From Haplomitrium mnioides (taxonomy: Eukaryota; Marchantiophyta; Haplomitriopsida; Calobryales): a stretch of DNA of 59,247 bases. The position numbers and the translations under genes are program-made. Positions 1-10,445 of this stretch are shown here, in pieces. Location: positions 36,007 through 95,253 of the forward strand of contig JBNGIS010020577.1 in NCBI GenBank assembly GCA_049999725.1, in the 5' to 3' direction. How positions within the stretch are numbered: position 1 is the stretch's first letter; every line of letters starts with the position of its first letter. The notes under the pieces were generated by a model. The model was given only the letters and a program-made list of their open reading frames with translations. It searched no databases and was not told the DNA's origin.

Positions 1-1183
1 AACTAGTAGCAATTGAAGGAAGTTGAACAAGTAGGTTTATCAAGAAAAACTAGTAGTTGATTGAAGCAGAACGAGTAGTGATTGAAGCAAGCAGAATGAG
101 TAGCAATTGAAAAAAGGAGGTATGAATAGGTTATTGAAGCAAAACTCGTAGCTTATTGAAGAAGAAGTAGTTATTGAAGTAATTAAAACGAGTAGCAATT
201 GAAGGAAGTAGAACGAGTAGATTAATCAAGCAAAACTAGTAGCTTATTAAAGCAGAACAAGTAGTGATTGAAGCAAGGAGAATGAGTAGCAATTGAAGGA
301 AGTAGGTTTGAGTAGGTTATTGAAGCGAAACTCGTAGCTTATTGAAGACGGAGTAGTGATTGAAATAATCATAACGAGTAGCAATTCAAGGAAGTAGAAC
401 AAGTAGGTTATTGAAGCAAAACTAGTAGCTTACTGAAGCACAACGAGTAGTGATTGAAGCAAAGAGAATGAGTAGCAATTGAAGTAAGCAGGTATGAGTA
501 GGTTATTGAAGCAAAACTCGTAGCTTATTGAAGACGGAGTAGTGATTGAAATAATCATAACGAATAGCAATTCCAGGAAGTAGAACAAGTAGGTTATTGA
601 AGCAAAACTAGTAGCTTACTCAAGTAGAACGAGTAGTGATTAAAGCAAGGAAAATGAGTAGCAATTGAAGGAAGCATATATGAGTAGGTTATTAAAGCAA
701 AACTCGTAGCTTATTGAAGGAGTAGTGATTGAAGTAGTCAGAACAAGTAGCAATTGAAGGAAGCAGAACGAGTAGGTTATTGAAGCAAAACTAGAAGCTT
801 ATTGATGCAGAACTAGTAGCAATTGAAGGAAGCAAAATGAGTAGGTTAATCAAGCAAAACTAGTAGCATATTGAAGTAGAAGGAGTAGTGATTGAAGCAA
901 GCAGAATGAGTAGCAATTGAAGGAAGGAGGTATGAGTAGGTTATTGAAGCAAAACTCATAGCTTATTGAAGAAGAAGAAGTGATTGAAGTAATGAAAACG
1001 AGTAACAATTGAAGGAAGGAGAACGAGTAGGTTATTGAAGCAAAACTAGAAGCTTATTGAAGCAGAACTAGTAGCAATTGAAGGAAGTAGAACGAGTAGG
1101 TTAATCAAACAAAACTAGTAGGTTATTGAAGTAGAACAAGTAGTGATTGAAGCAAGCAGAATGAGTAGCAATTGAAGGAAGCA
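1..1183. repeat. Higher-order minisatellite, ~186-bp period
   Basis: The stretch is built of ~17-26 bp sub-units that all start like AGTAG (AGTAGCAATTGAAGGAAG, AGTAGGTTATTGAAGC, AGTAGCTTATTGAAGC, AGTAGTGATTGAAGC and so on). About eight sub-units make a higher-order unit: equivalent points lie at 5, 191, 376, 563 and 746, giving spacings of 183-187 bp. One unit near 760-1000 carries an extra ~70 bp. The array is cut by the left window edge, so its full length is unknown. It ends abruptly at about 1183, where family-B retrotransposon sequence begins. No open frame of note runs through it. It could be a centromere- or knob-like satellite, or a local expansion inside a transposon. Confidence 0.9.
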
Positions 1184-2254
1184 TGTTACCTTGTAAAGTA
1201 ACTTAAATTTTTCATTTTGTCTAATAAAATTGAGCAGATCAATCTTCAAGACAAGGCGATGTTATATTGTAGAGGTGCAATAACAAGTTCCATAAATTTT
1301 GCGTACTATTTCCAATCCTTAGAAGGAATGGCTTTGAAAATGAAGCAAATCATGTTTTTGGCCATCAGCCATAATCACAATACTCCCATTGATAGGCATA
1401 AATTTTGCTTTGATTATCTTAGCAAAACATAATGACATAAAATTTTCAGAACTCCCCATATCCACCAACATTATGCAAGAGTGCTCCTCAATCATACCGT
1501 TAAGATAGAACAAGGTACTTCAAATTCTTGTTGAGATTTTAATTCCATTAGAGCTCGTGAAGTTTTGAGTATGCTGTTTGAATGGTTGAGGATGTGACCT
1601 AGCTTTTGTAGCAATAAGTAATGCGTCATGCCAGTTGGTTATGCGCATTGCTTTTTCTAATTTAGTAGGCTCTCTCATTGTCACTTCTAGTCTCGTGCGA
1701 GGTTCTAATCCTCAAACAAATTGATCTAGTGCTTCTTCTTCTCTTATATCAGGAATTTGCATAATTGTATTATGAAAATGTGTAATATAGCTTCTCACTC
1801 TACCAAGTTGCTTCTATTCGACCAATCAATATCTTTCTACTTTTGAAACATTTACAACCTTAAATCTTGAAATCTACGCTTCTTTGAATTTGCACCAAGA
1901 AATAATAAGAGCAACAAATCCATGTTGTACTTGTTCTATTTGATATCTCCACCAAGTCTTTACAACTCTTTCTAATTGAATTGGCGCAAATAGAATTCGT
2001 CAATCATCTTCTGTAATATTTGTAGCTTCAAAATATTGCTCATAATTAAATATAAAGTTCTCAAATGCACCAGAAACCATCTTCTTATCATATGCTTTTA
2101 GTATTGGAAATCATCTATAACTCTTTTCTTCTCAAAAAGTTGCCCTTTCTTTAATTCTTAGTTCCAAAAAGCATGAAAGATGTTCAAGTTGTTGTTGCAT
2201 TGCTTGAACCACCACTTTTTGATTCTCTATGTAACTCATCACCAAATGCCAATA
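1184..2254 (-). pseudogene. Family-B chromovirus gag and protease fragment
   Basis: Read on the minus strand this matches, block for block, the gag-protease region of the family-B copy at 48.4-49.5 kb. The gag start region lies near 2170-2250, and the retropepsin-like segment at 1319-1513 reads LVDMGSSENF, where the usual DSG active-site triplet is DMG. The frame is broken repeatedly. The match stops at about 1184, just after the protease-RT linker, and the minisatellite takes over, so reverse transcriptase and everything after it are missing. The neighbouring LTR at 2255-2716 has the same orientation and is this fragment's 5' LTR. The assignment rests on internal similarity within the window, not on a database search. 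Confidence 0.75.
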
Positions 2255-2716
2255 AAGCAAGCAAAGCCAAACAAAGCCACTACAAGATAACTATAATAGA
2301 GTTATGCAACTCAAAGCCCAAGTTAAGACCAAGAGTACAAGCAAAAGCCAAGCAACCAAGAACCCAAGTGATTCGAGAGGTACTCCAAAATGAGAAGTGG
2401 GGAAATGAAGCCCTTCTATTTATACAAAAGAAGAAGGTATCATCCCATTTCGTTCACTTACAAGTCACTTCTAATTTCAACCCTAAAAGTGATCACTTAT
2501 AAGTCACTTCCAATTTCAACCCTACAAGTAATTAATCTTATTTCTTTAAAAGTAACTTGGAAGGCAAGTAATTTTATCTCACTTCAACCTTAAAACTAAC
2601 TTCAAAAACAAGTAAATTTAAAATGACTTTGACCCTAAAAGTGACTCACTACTACTTCCTTCATTCCTCTCTATTTTTTTTTATAAATAAAACAACATTA
2701 TGTTTGTACTATTACA
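2255..2716 (-). repeat. Family-B LTR (5' LTR of the minus-strand fragment)
   Basis: This is the reverse complement of the LTRs at 13159-13590 and 47972-48357. It ends in ...GTACTATTACA at 2716, the complement of the family's TGTAATAGTAC start. A TATA-like box (CTATTTATAC on this strand) lies near 2418. The inner end, including the primer-binding site, is rearranged, so the lower boundary is approximate. It contains about two copies of the 39-bp internal LTR repeat. Confidence 0.75.
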
Positions 2717-3812
2717 ACTCTCGTGCAACAAAACAAGGCATTTTTATAGCAAATAAAAGCCCTTCAACAAAACAACAAACTCTTGGAAAAACTTGCAGAA
2801 ATCACATTTGCCTACAATTTGACCCATTTTTGACAAAATTTGAGAAACAACAAAAATCAAGAAATTTCCAAGAGTGCCTCTTCTTGGGAAAAAAATCTGC
2901 AAACAAATTCTGTGCAACCTTTTGTAGGAGCATGATGCTTCTTGCTAGGTCACAGACATGTATCTATTGCTCACTAATGGAGAATGGATGCATTGCTCAC
3001 CAATGGAGAATGGATGCCTATATAAAGAGGATTCAAACAAGGGTTAAAATCTCTCCAACAACAAGTGAATCTACTGCTCAATGATTTGCACACCCCTCAT
3101 GAAAATCATGCTCTCTAAAATTGATAGCCACTCCGCAAGACAAATCCATTTCCATTTTCTACATGACAAATGTCTTATATTGCTTGACAAAAAAAACCCT
3201 TGACGAAATCTACTCTCTTGTTTACTGATAATGCAAAATACAAAACAGACTCAAAGTTGTGTCTTATGAGATTTTTTTAGTAAAAAAATCCAACAACAAC
3301 TTTTTCTTCAACAAAAATCTAACTTTATAGCAAGAAAATGCAACCAAAATCTATAAAAATGATTGTTCAAATGTTGACGTTTCATCTAATAAAATGCTCT
3401 AGCAAATTCACTACTTTTCTCGAATGTCTTTGCTCAATGAAAGAACAAATACTACATAAAGAAGTTTCGGCTGCTCTATCAAAACCATAGCACTAAACAT
3501 TGCTTGCTGAACTTATTTTCAAAATTGGAGTTTATTTTTCTTGGTGATTTTTTAGTAGAAAAAATGCTCCTTGACAAAGTTCTTGCAAGAACTTTGGTGA
3601 CGGAGTTGCAATATGTGCTAAAATCACTTCTCAACCTCTGCAACAATGACCAAAAGAGTTATTCAAGAGAAATTCCCTAAAACTCTCTTCTAAATTACAA
3701 TTTTCTACTCAAATATCTTCCGTAGCCTTTGACAAATTCTAAACAACTAGACAAAGTTCTTTTAAAACTCTTAAACACTATCTTCTTTCTATAACTTTCT
3801 CTACTTTTTTAA
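2717..3812. other. Unassigned spacer between two family-B LTRs
   Basis: No coding exon is recognised in these ~1.1 kb. A TATA-like string (CCTATATAAAGAGG, near 3019) follows an imperfect 27-bp tandem duplication (TTGCTCAC[T/C]AATGGAGAATGGATGC, 2969-3020). This looks like an LTR or promoter of another element, but no partner copy exists in the window. The remainder is AT-rich. Confidence 0.4.
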
Positions 3813-4271
3813 TGTAATAATACAAACATGATGTTGTGCTACTTATAAGAAAATATAGAGGAGTGAAGGAAGTGGTAGAGATTCAATTTTAGGGTTGAAA
3901 TCATTTTATGGTTACTTGCATTTGAAGTTACTTTAAGTAAAGTGGTATAAGGTCATTTTTAGAGTTGAAATTAGAAGTGACTTGTAAGTTATCACTTTTA
4001 GGGTTGAAATTGGAAGTGACTTGTAAGTTATCACTTTTAAGATTGAAATTAGAAGTGACTTGTAAGTGAAAGAAGAGGGATGACACCTCTTTATCCTGTA
4101 TAAATAGAAGGGGTTCATTGCTCTACTTCTCATTATGGAGTTCTTCTCGAATCACTTGGGTTCTTTGATTGCTTTGTTTTTGCTTGCCTTATTGACAATT
4201 GGTTGAAGAACTCTATTAGAGTTTACTATGAGTTCTTACTCATTTGGATTTGGTCTTTGAGTTCTTTTATA
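3813..4271 (+). repeat. Solo family-B LTR
   Basis: It starts TGTAATAATACAAACAT and ends CTTTTATA, parallel to the LTR at 13159-13590, and includes the TATA region TGTATAAATAGAAGG. No primer-binding site follows and no polypurine tract precedes, so it appears to be a solo LTR left by LTR-LTR recombination. The flanking pentamers TTTAA and TTGAA differ at one base and may be a mutated target duplication. It carries a 39-bp tandem repeat (starts at 3964, 4003 and 4042) that makes it longer than the 386-bp copy at 47972. Confidence 0.75.
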
Positions 4272-4574
4272 TTGAAGAACTTCGAGCACCCAAAAAATCA
4301 ATACATCTAAACACATATTTGTTTGTTGCAATATTTCAAACCCCAAAATAGGTTTGCGTTTTCTTCAAGTTGGTTGCAGCAACAAAAAAATGAACGAGAA
4401 ATTTTGCTATAGATTTTTCTTTAGTTTCTTCACAGATCAACAATCTTCAACCACTTCGAGACACTATCAATGCATTTGATTCTCAGACCAAATTTCTTAG
4501 CAACAATTCAAGTTACCATAGATGTTTCAAAGGAAGAAATTTTAAGCTTTCGAGTGTCACTTCAAGAAACTCAA
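4272..4574. other. Unassigned AT-rich spacer
   Basis: No coding feature is seen. The last five bases, CTCAA at 4570-4574, are the left target-site duplication of the family-A element; the right copy is at 13780-13784. Confidence 0.5.
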
Positions 4575-5122
4575 TGTAACGGTCACTAACTTTAGCAAAC
4601 AACAACTAAAAACAACAATAACTATATCTAAAAAGCCATTACTAAATTAGAGTGTCAAAAAACAAGTGCTATTATAGAGAGAGTGACACATGGTAAGAGG
4701 AGAGAAAGTCAATGAATTAAAGTGAAAGAAAGAGCACTTTAGAAGAGGATAAAGACACGTGGCAAGCTGATGATTAAAGCAAATAGAAGGTTTTAAGATA
4801 AGGACACCTAGCAAAAGAAGAACTAAAGAGAAATGAAAGGTTCTAAAGATAAGGATACGTGGCAGAAGGAGAATAAAAGTAAATGGTGGTCCAATCAATG
4901 AGAGAGGAAAAAAGGTGGTCCAATTAGAGGAGGATAGAAAAGGAACCAATGGGGTTTCGACACCTATGTAAGCAAAGTGCTTTTCACTTAGTATATAAAG
5001 AAGGGAGAGGGCCTTGTTGGGCATCTCTTACCTTATGGGTTCTTGAAGTTCTTTATGCGCTACTCTTGTATGTGTTGTGTTTGTGCTAATTTTGGTGTGT
5101 GATGTATGTGTGTAGTGCTATA
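4575..5122 (+). repeat. Family-A 5' LTR
   Basis: It begins TGTAACGGTCACTAAC and ends GTGTAGTGCTATA; the 3' copy keeps the canonical ...GTGTTACA end. A promoter TATA box (TTAGTATATAAAGAAG) lies near 4990. The 3' LTR copy at 10085-10445 plus 13591-13779 aligns along its length. Confidence 0.88.
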
Positions 5123-5124
5123 AA

Positions 5125-5136
5125 TGGTATCACAGC
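5125..5136 (+). promoter_or_regulatory. Primer-binding site, initiator tRNA-Met type
   Basis: TGGTATCACAGC directly follows the 5' LTR. It differs at one base from TGGTATCAGAGC, the sequence complementary to the 3' end of plant initiator tRNA-Met that primes minus-strand synthesis in many plant LTR retrotransposons. Confidence 0.8.
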
Positions 5137-5770
5137 TTGGTCTTCTCTAAAGAAGTGTGGATTACTTCTCTTTAGAGAAGCACTAAAGACCTCTTGGAGT
5201 AGTGGAATCTCCACTTTGCATGAACTCTAAGAGAGTTGAACTTTTAAGTTTTCATGAATAAAGGATAGCGGATATCCCATCCTTTTATAAATGAAGATAA
5301 GAAGTTTGACTTGATGCTATAATAGCTAATGGATAGAGGAGCATTTTTACCTCTTAGAATTCCTCTATTGAATCCCTTTAATATTTGTGTATTTAACATT
5401 GACAAACATTTCTTTTGTAAAATTTTAGTGCATAATTTTGGAGATGATTTTATGGTTTTTATAACGGAATCAAGAGAGCTCGTTATCTTACTTGTAGTAA
5501 ATTATGGTGTTATGTGGGAGTGTTTTATTTATATTTTGTGGTAGATAGAAAATGGATTTGAACCAAGCTTCTCTAGACGAGTTCAACTCCAAGTGTCATA
5601 TTTCTATTCGAGTAACGTCCAAATAAACACAACAAGATTTTCTTGTTTGTAAGTTTGGAAAGAGGTTTTGTAACTCAGTGTTAGCCTCAACTAAGCCTTT
5701 TATTTTACCTATTCTACATAATTGGAATGTGTATATATTTGTTTTTGTATAAGTCGCTCGTAGCTAAGTT

Positions 5771-6691
5771 GTGACAAAAAAAACCATGGAAGCAAACTCT
5801 AGCAATCTGGAAAGAGGAGCTTGGATGATAGCAAAGTTGGAGGAGCTTCAAGTAGCCCTCATAGGAAGTCAACAACAAACAAACATATTGATGGGAGAGA
5901 TGGTGAAAATGCAACTACAACAAGAGAATGGAGAAGTAAGTCGAGAAACATTGCTACAAAAGATGAGCAAGTCGTGTAAAGTGGAGCCTTATAGAGGAAG
6001 TCGCATGGTTGGTGTTGTAGAAGAGTGGGTTTATTGAATGGAGGTTCATATGTCATACTATCTGCATGCTTCGAATTTGGAGAAAGGATTATTTGCAAGG
6101 TCATTTTTAACTAAGCATGCATTGATTTGGCTACAAAGATGGGAGTGGCAAAAGAATGCACAAGGAGAACAACTCTTGTAGAGCACTCTAAAAGAAGGTT
6201 TTCTACAAAACTTCAAAGCCATAGACTCTATTTTAATTGCAAAAACCAAGCTTTTGGAGTAAGAGCAACCAAGAAGCGTTGCAAGGTATATTGAAGAGTT
6301 TTTGAGCCTACAAGTTTAAATTGAGGATATGAGTTTAGCTAAAGCCCTTGACAAATTTCTTCAAGGATTGCATAGAAAGATTCGAGGGGAAGTCATGATG
6401 CGCAACCCAAAAGATGTTGATAAAGCCATATCGTTTGCGCAAAAAATTGAAGGAACACTAGAGATTATGCAAACAGAAGGGAATTATGGTCCCATACATA
6501 TGGAGTTGGGAAACATGAGAAGGAGAGACTTCAATCGCCCAAATCACCAACAAGAAGGGCCACAAAATACTACGGATAGAAGGATGAAAGAGAGGCGAGA
6601 AACTAGAACATGCTATAATTGTGGACGGATAGGACACATTGCACCGAATTGCAGAGCGCTACGACGCAATCAAAGACGAGTGTTTCGATGA
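5771..6691 (+). pseudogene. Family-A gag with CCHC zinc knuckle (broken)
   Basis: The frame opens near 5771 and codes for a capsid-type protein ending in a zinc knuckle, CYNCGRIGHIAPNC (bases 6611-6652), with a basic tail typical of nucleic-acid-binding nucleocapsid. In-frame stops occur at about 6035, near 6180, near 6260 and near 6317, so no intact Gag can be made. The capsid N-terminal part is recognisable only by position and context. The protease follows after about 170 bp. Confidence 0.8.
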
Positions 6692-6759
6692 CCTCTTCAC
6701 AATATCAACAATGAAGGAGACCACGAATGTTAGGGAAACGATGGGCACTAGTAAAAAGA

Positions 6760-9700
6760 CCTCGTGATTTTGCTGGGATGAAGAAGAAAGTCAAGAGAAA
6801 AAGTCAACAAACTCGAATATGTTAGGTAGAAAAACAAAAAATGGAGGACTAATTGTCGTGGATAGGTGGGTGGAAGGATCTCCAATAAGGGTTTTGGTGG
6901 ATTCCGGAGCAAAAGAAAATTATTTATCACAAGCAATGGCACTAAAGTTGAAGTTACCTCTTGAGTAAGAAGAGCACAAGGTAGTTGAAATGGCAAATGG
7001 ACAAAGCGAGCCAATTGGAAGATTGTCTCAAAGTATATCTTTATATATGAGCAACTATTAAGAAGAGCTCAAATGGAAGATCACAACATTTGCAAGATAT
7101 GATGCCATTCTAGGAATAAAGTGGTTGAGAAGACATAACTCGCAAGTGGATTGGCGAAAGAAGACCCTCATAGCACCTCAGTGGAAGATTTGGGAAGATC
7201 GTGTACGACCTTATTCAAGGAAACTACCTCTATATGTGATTGGAGCAAAGTCAATAACGAGACAAGATGTGGTATTTTTGAAACTCATATGTGAGGTTGA
7301 AAGTAATAAGTAAGACTCCAAACATAAAGTTCCACATGAACTTTAAGGGGTTTTGAAAGAATTTCATGATGTTTTCCCCAACGATTTACCTCTTGGTTGG
7401 CCGCCTAAGCGATCTATTGATTATAAGATTGAGGTTGTTTTAGGAAGTACTCCACAGTGTAAGGCACTATATCGTTTGCCTCCTCATGAATTGGAAGAAT
7501 GCAAAACTCAAATCACTGAACTATTGGAGAAATGATTTATTCAACCAAGCATATCTCCTTGTAGTACACCAGTGTTATTCATAAAAAAGAAAGACGAGAG
7601 TATGAGGATGTGTATCAACTATCGGGCCTTCAACCAACAAACAGTGAAAAATAAATATCCATTGCCAAGAATAGATGATTTATTTGACCAACTTCAAGGA
7701 GCAAACTACTTTACCAAGTTGGATTTGAGAAGTGGATACAACCAAATCCGAATTGCAGAGGGTGACGTGCAGAAGACAACATTTTGAAGTTGATATAGGC
7801 ATTTTGAATATCTCGTTATGCCATTTGGATTAACTAATGCTACAACAACCTTTATGGGCCTAATGAATGATATTTTTCGATAATTTATGGATAAGTTTGT
7901 TATTGTTTTCTTGGATGACATTCTTATTGAAGGTACTTCAGAACCATAAACTATATATTAAAATGTCAAAATGTGAAATTAGCAAAAGCGAGGTTGATTA
8001 CTTGGGTCACCGGGTGAGTGCAGCAAGAATTCAGGTCATGGATGAGAAAATAGAGGCCATTAAAAAATGGGAAGCTCCTAGTGATCAAACACAACTACGA
8101 GGATTTTTTGGGCTAACTAGGTTTTATCGTCGATTTGTGAAAGGTTTTGCACAAATAAAAGAACTCTTGACCAATTTGCTCAAGAAAAATCATACATAGA
8201 CGTGAGGAGCTGCAAAAGAATTGGCATTCCGAGCATTAAAGAAATCACTTCTTCATGCTTCTATTCTCAAATGGTATGAATCTAAGCGACCAATAAAACT
8301 TTCAGTTGATGCATTAAGAAAAGCAATAGGCGGGGTTTTGCAACAAGAATAGGAGGATGGCTGGCATCATATTGCTTTCTTTTCCACCAAGCATTGGAAG
8401 CATTATCCCAGAGATAAAGAGTTTACTGTTGAGACTGATCATAAACCTCTACTCTATCTTGAAATGCAAAAAGAACTTTCCAAAAAGTAGATTCGATGAA
8501 CGGAGTGGCGACAACGCTTTCATATAAAGATGGTGTATGTGGCAGTAAAACGACAAATTGCAGATGCTTTGACCCACATGCCTCAACTCAACCTCTTGAC
8601 AGAAGTTGCAATACATCCTACATGGTGCTAAAAAATGTTGGCTTCAATTAAGGAAGATGAAGAGATAATTGCTATACAACAAAAGAAGTTGGTAAAACTA
8701 GTAGGAGGTTTGATTTTCTTCCAAAATAAGGTATGGGTCCCTAATAATATCATGCTTCGCTATGAAGTTTTGCATGAAGCACATGATTCTACTATTGGTG
8801 AACATGTTGGAATCGAGAAGACATTGGACAATCTTTAACGTGTTTATTACTGGTCTAAGATGCACTAGGATGTGGAGGCATATGTTCGGAGTTGTGTGGC
8901 TTGTCAATATAATAAATCTACCAATATTAAGCATGGAGGCTTATTACAACCACTTCCCATCCCCAATCGATGATGGGAACATATGAGTATGGACATTGTA
9001 TGTGAGTTACCACGTACTTCTACAGGTTATGACACTATCGTTGTTTTTGTGGACAAACTCAGTAAAATCATCTATATTCGTCCAACAACTAAGTTAGTGA
9101 CAGCCTCTGAGTTAGCTCGCATTTATCTAGAAGTAGTGTACTCTCATCATGGTCTCTCTAAAGTTATTATTTTTTATCGCGAGACTCAATTCACTAGCAT
9201 GTTTTGGTGCACCATATTTGGTCTATTAAAAACCAAATTAGCTATCTCTATTAGCTACCACCTTGAATCTGATGGTCAAACTGAACGGGCTAATCGTACA
9301 ATTGAAGATATGTTGCGAGCATTTACTTTGGAAGAACAAACGGAATGGGATTGGCTACTACCCCTTGTCGAGTTTTCTTACAATAACTCTATCAACAGTT
9401 CTAGAAAAGCCACATCTTTCTTTTTGATGTATGGTGAGCATCCAACCACGATCTCTAGTCTTCACTCGGCCTCATCGCCTACCTCCAAGAGTCCAGTTGT
9501 TGATGATTTTCTTCATTGTCTACACTACGACATTCGACGGGCCAAGACAAACATTGAAGTGGCTTGTAATTGTCAAAAGCAATATGCTGATGCTCATCGA
9601 CGGGAGGTGACTTTTGCTGTAGATGACCAAGTCTGGCTATCCACTTCCAATCTTCCTTTGCTTCATTCTCGTAAGCTTAATGCCTGCTTTATTGACCTTT

Positions 9701-10071
9701 TTTCTATCTCTGCTCATATTGATGAAGTGGCATATCAATTGGTTTTACCCTCTCACATGAAGATTCATCTAGTCTTTTTTGTCTCTTTATTGCAGGCTTT
9801 TGTTCCTCATTCTTCCTCTTTTCTAAGTACCCAAGAACCCTCTCTACCGCCTGAACTTATTGATAGTCATGAAGAGTTTGAGGTGGAACAACTCTTGAAG
9901 AAACGTACACGGCGTCGTGGCCATCGTGAGATTGTGAAATATTTGGTTTGTTGGAAAGGCTGCTCACTTTATGAACCTACTTGGGAGCCCTTGGAGAATT
10001 TAGCTAACACATCCGCGTTTGTTCACTCTTTTGAGATCTCTCTTATTTGCAATGAGGACGTTGCTTCTTAA
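6760..10071 (+). pseudogene. Family-A pol: protease, RT, RNase H, integrase, chromodomain (broken)
   Basis: Domains in order: protease with an intact DSG triplet (6900-6908); reverse transcriptase from about 7353, with [13 protein letters not shown] and FLDDIL, the gypsy form of the YxDD active site; RNase H (about 8200-8580); integrase with an HHCC-like zinc finger (about 8770-8910) and catalytic core from 8983. The last 362 codons (8983-10071) are open. In that core the first catalytic Asp (SMDIVCELP) and the Glu (GQTERANR) are present, but the second Asp region reads FYRETQF instead of a DRD-type motif, so the core is inactive. The open frame ends in a chromodomain (about 9870-10030, with YLVCWKG and PTWEP). 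Stops interrupt protease, RT and RNase H. Confidence 0.85.
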
Positions 10072-10084
10072 AAGAAGGGAGGAT

Positions 10085-10445
10085 TGTAATAGTCACTAAC
10101 TTTAGTAAGCAATAACTATAAATAACGACAACTATATCTAGAAAGCCATTACTAAGTTAGAGTATCAAAAAACGAGTGCTATTATAGAGAGAGTGAGACG
10201 TGGCAAGAGGAGAGAAAGTCAACGAATTAAAGTGAAAGAAAGACCACTTTAAAAGAAGATAAGAACACATGGCAAGCGGAGGATTAAAGCAAATAGAAGG
10301 TTCTAAGATAAAGACACCTGGCAAAAGAAGAACTAAAGAGAAATGAAAGGTTCTAAAGATAAGGATACGTGGCAGAAGAAGAATAAAAGTAAATGGTGGT
10401 CCAATCAATGAGAGAGGAAAAAGGGTGGTCCAATTAGAAGAGGAT
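10085..10445 (+). repeat. Family-A 3' LTR, left part
   Basis: It follows the polypurine tract AAAGAAGGGAGGAT (10071-10084) and repeats the first ~360 bp of the 5' LTR. It breaks at AGAAGAGGAT, where family-B reverse transcriptase sequence begins. The pentamer AGGAT occurs on both sides of the break. Confidence 0.88.

Noticed and set aside
1-1183. Possible CRISPR-like array
   Set aside because: There are no unique spacers; sub-units are contiguous and variable, as in a minisatellite, and the DNA is plant nuclear.
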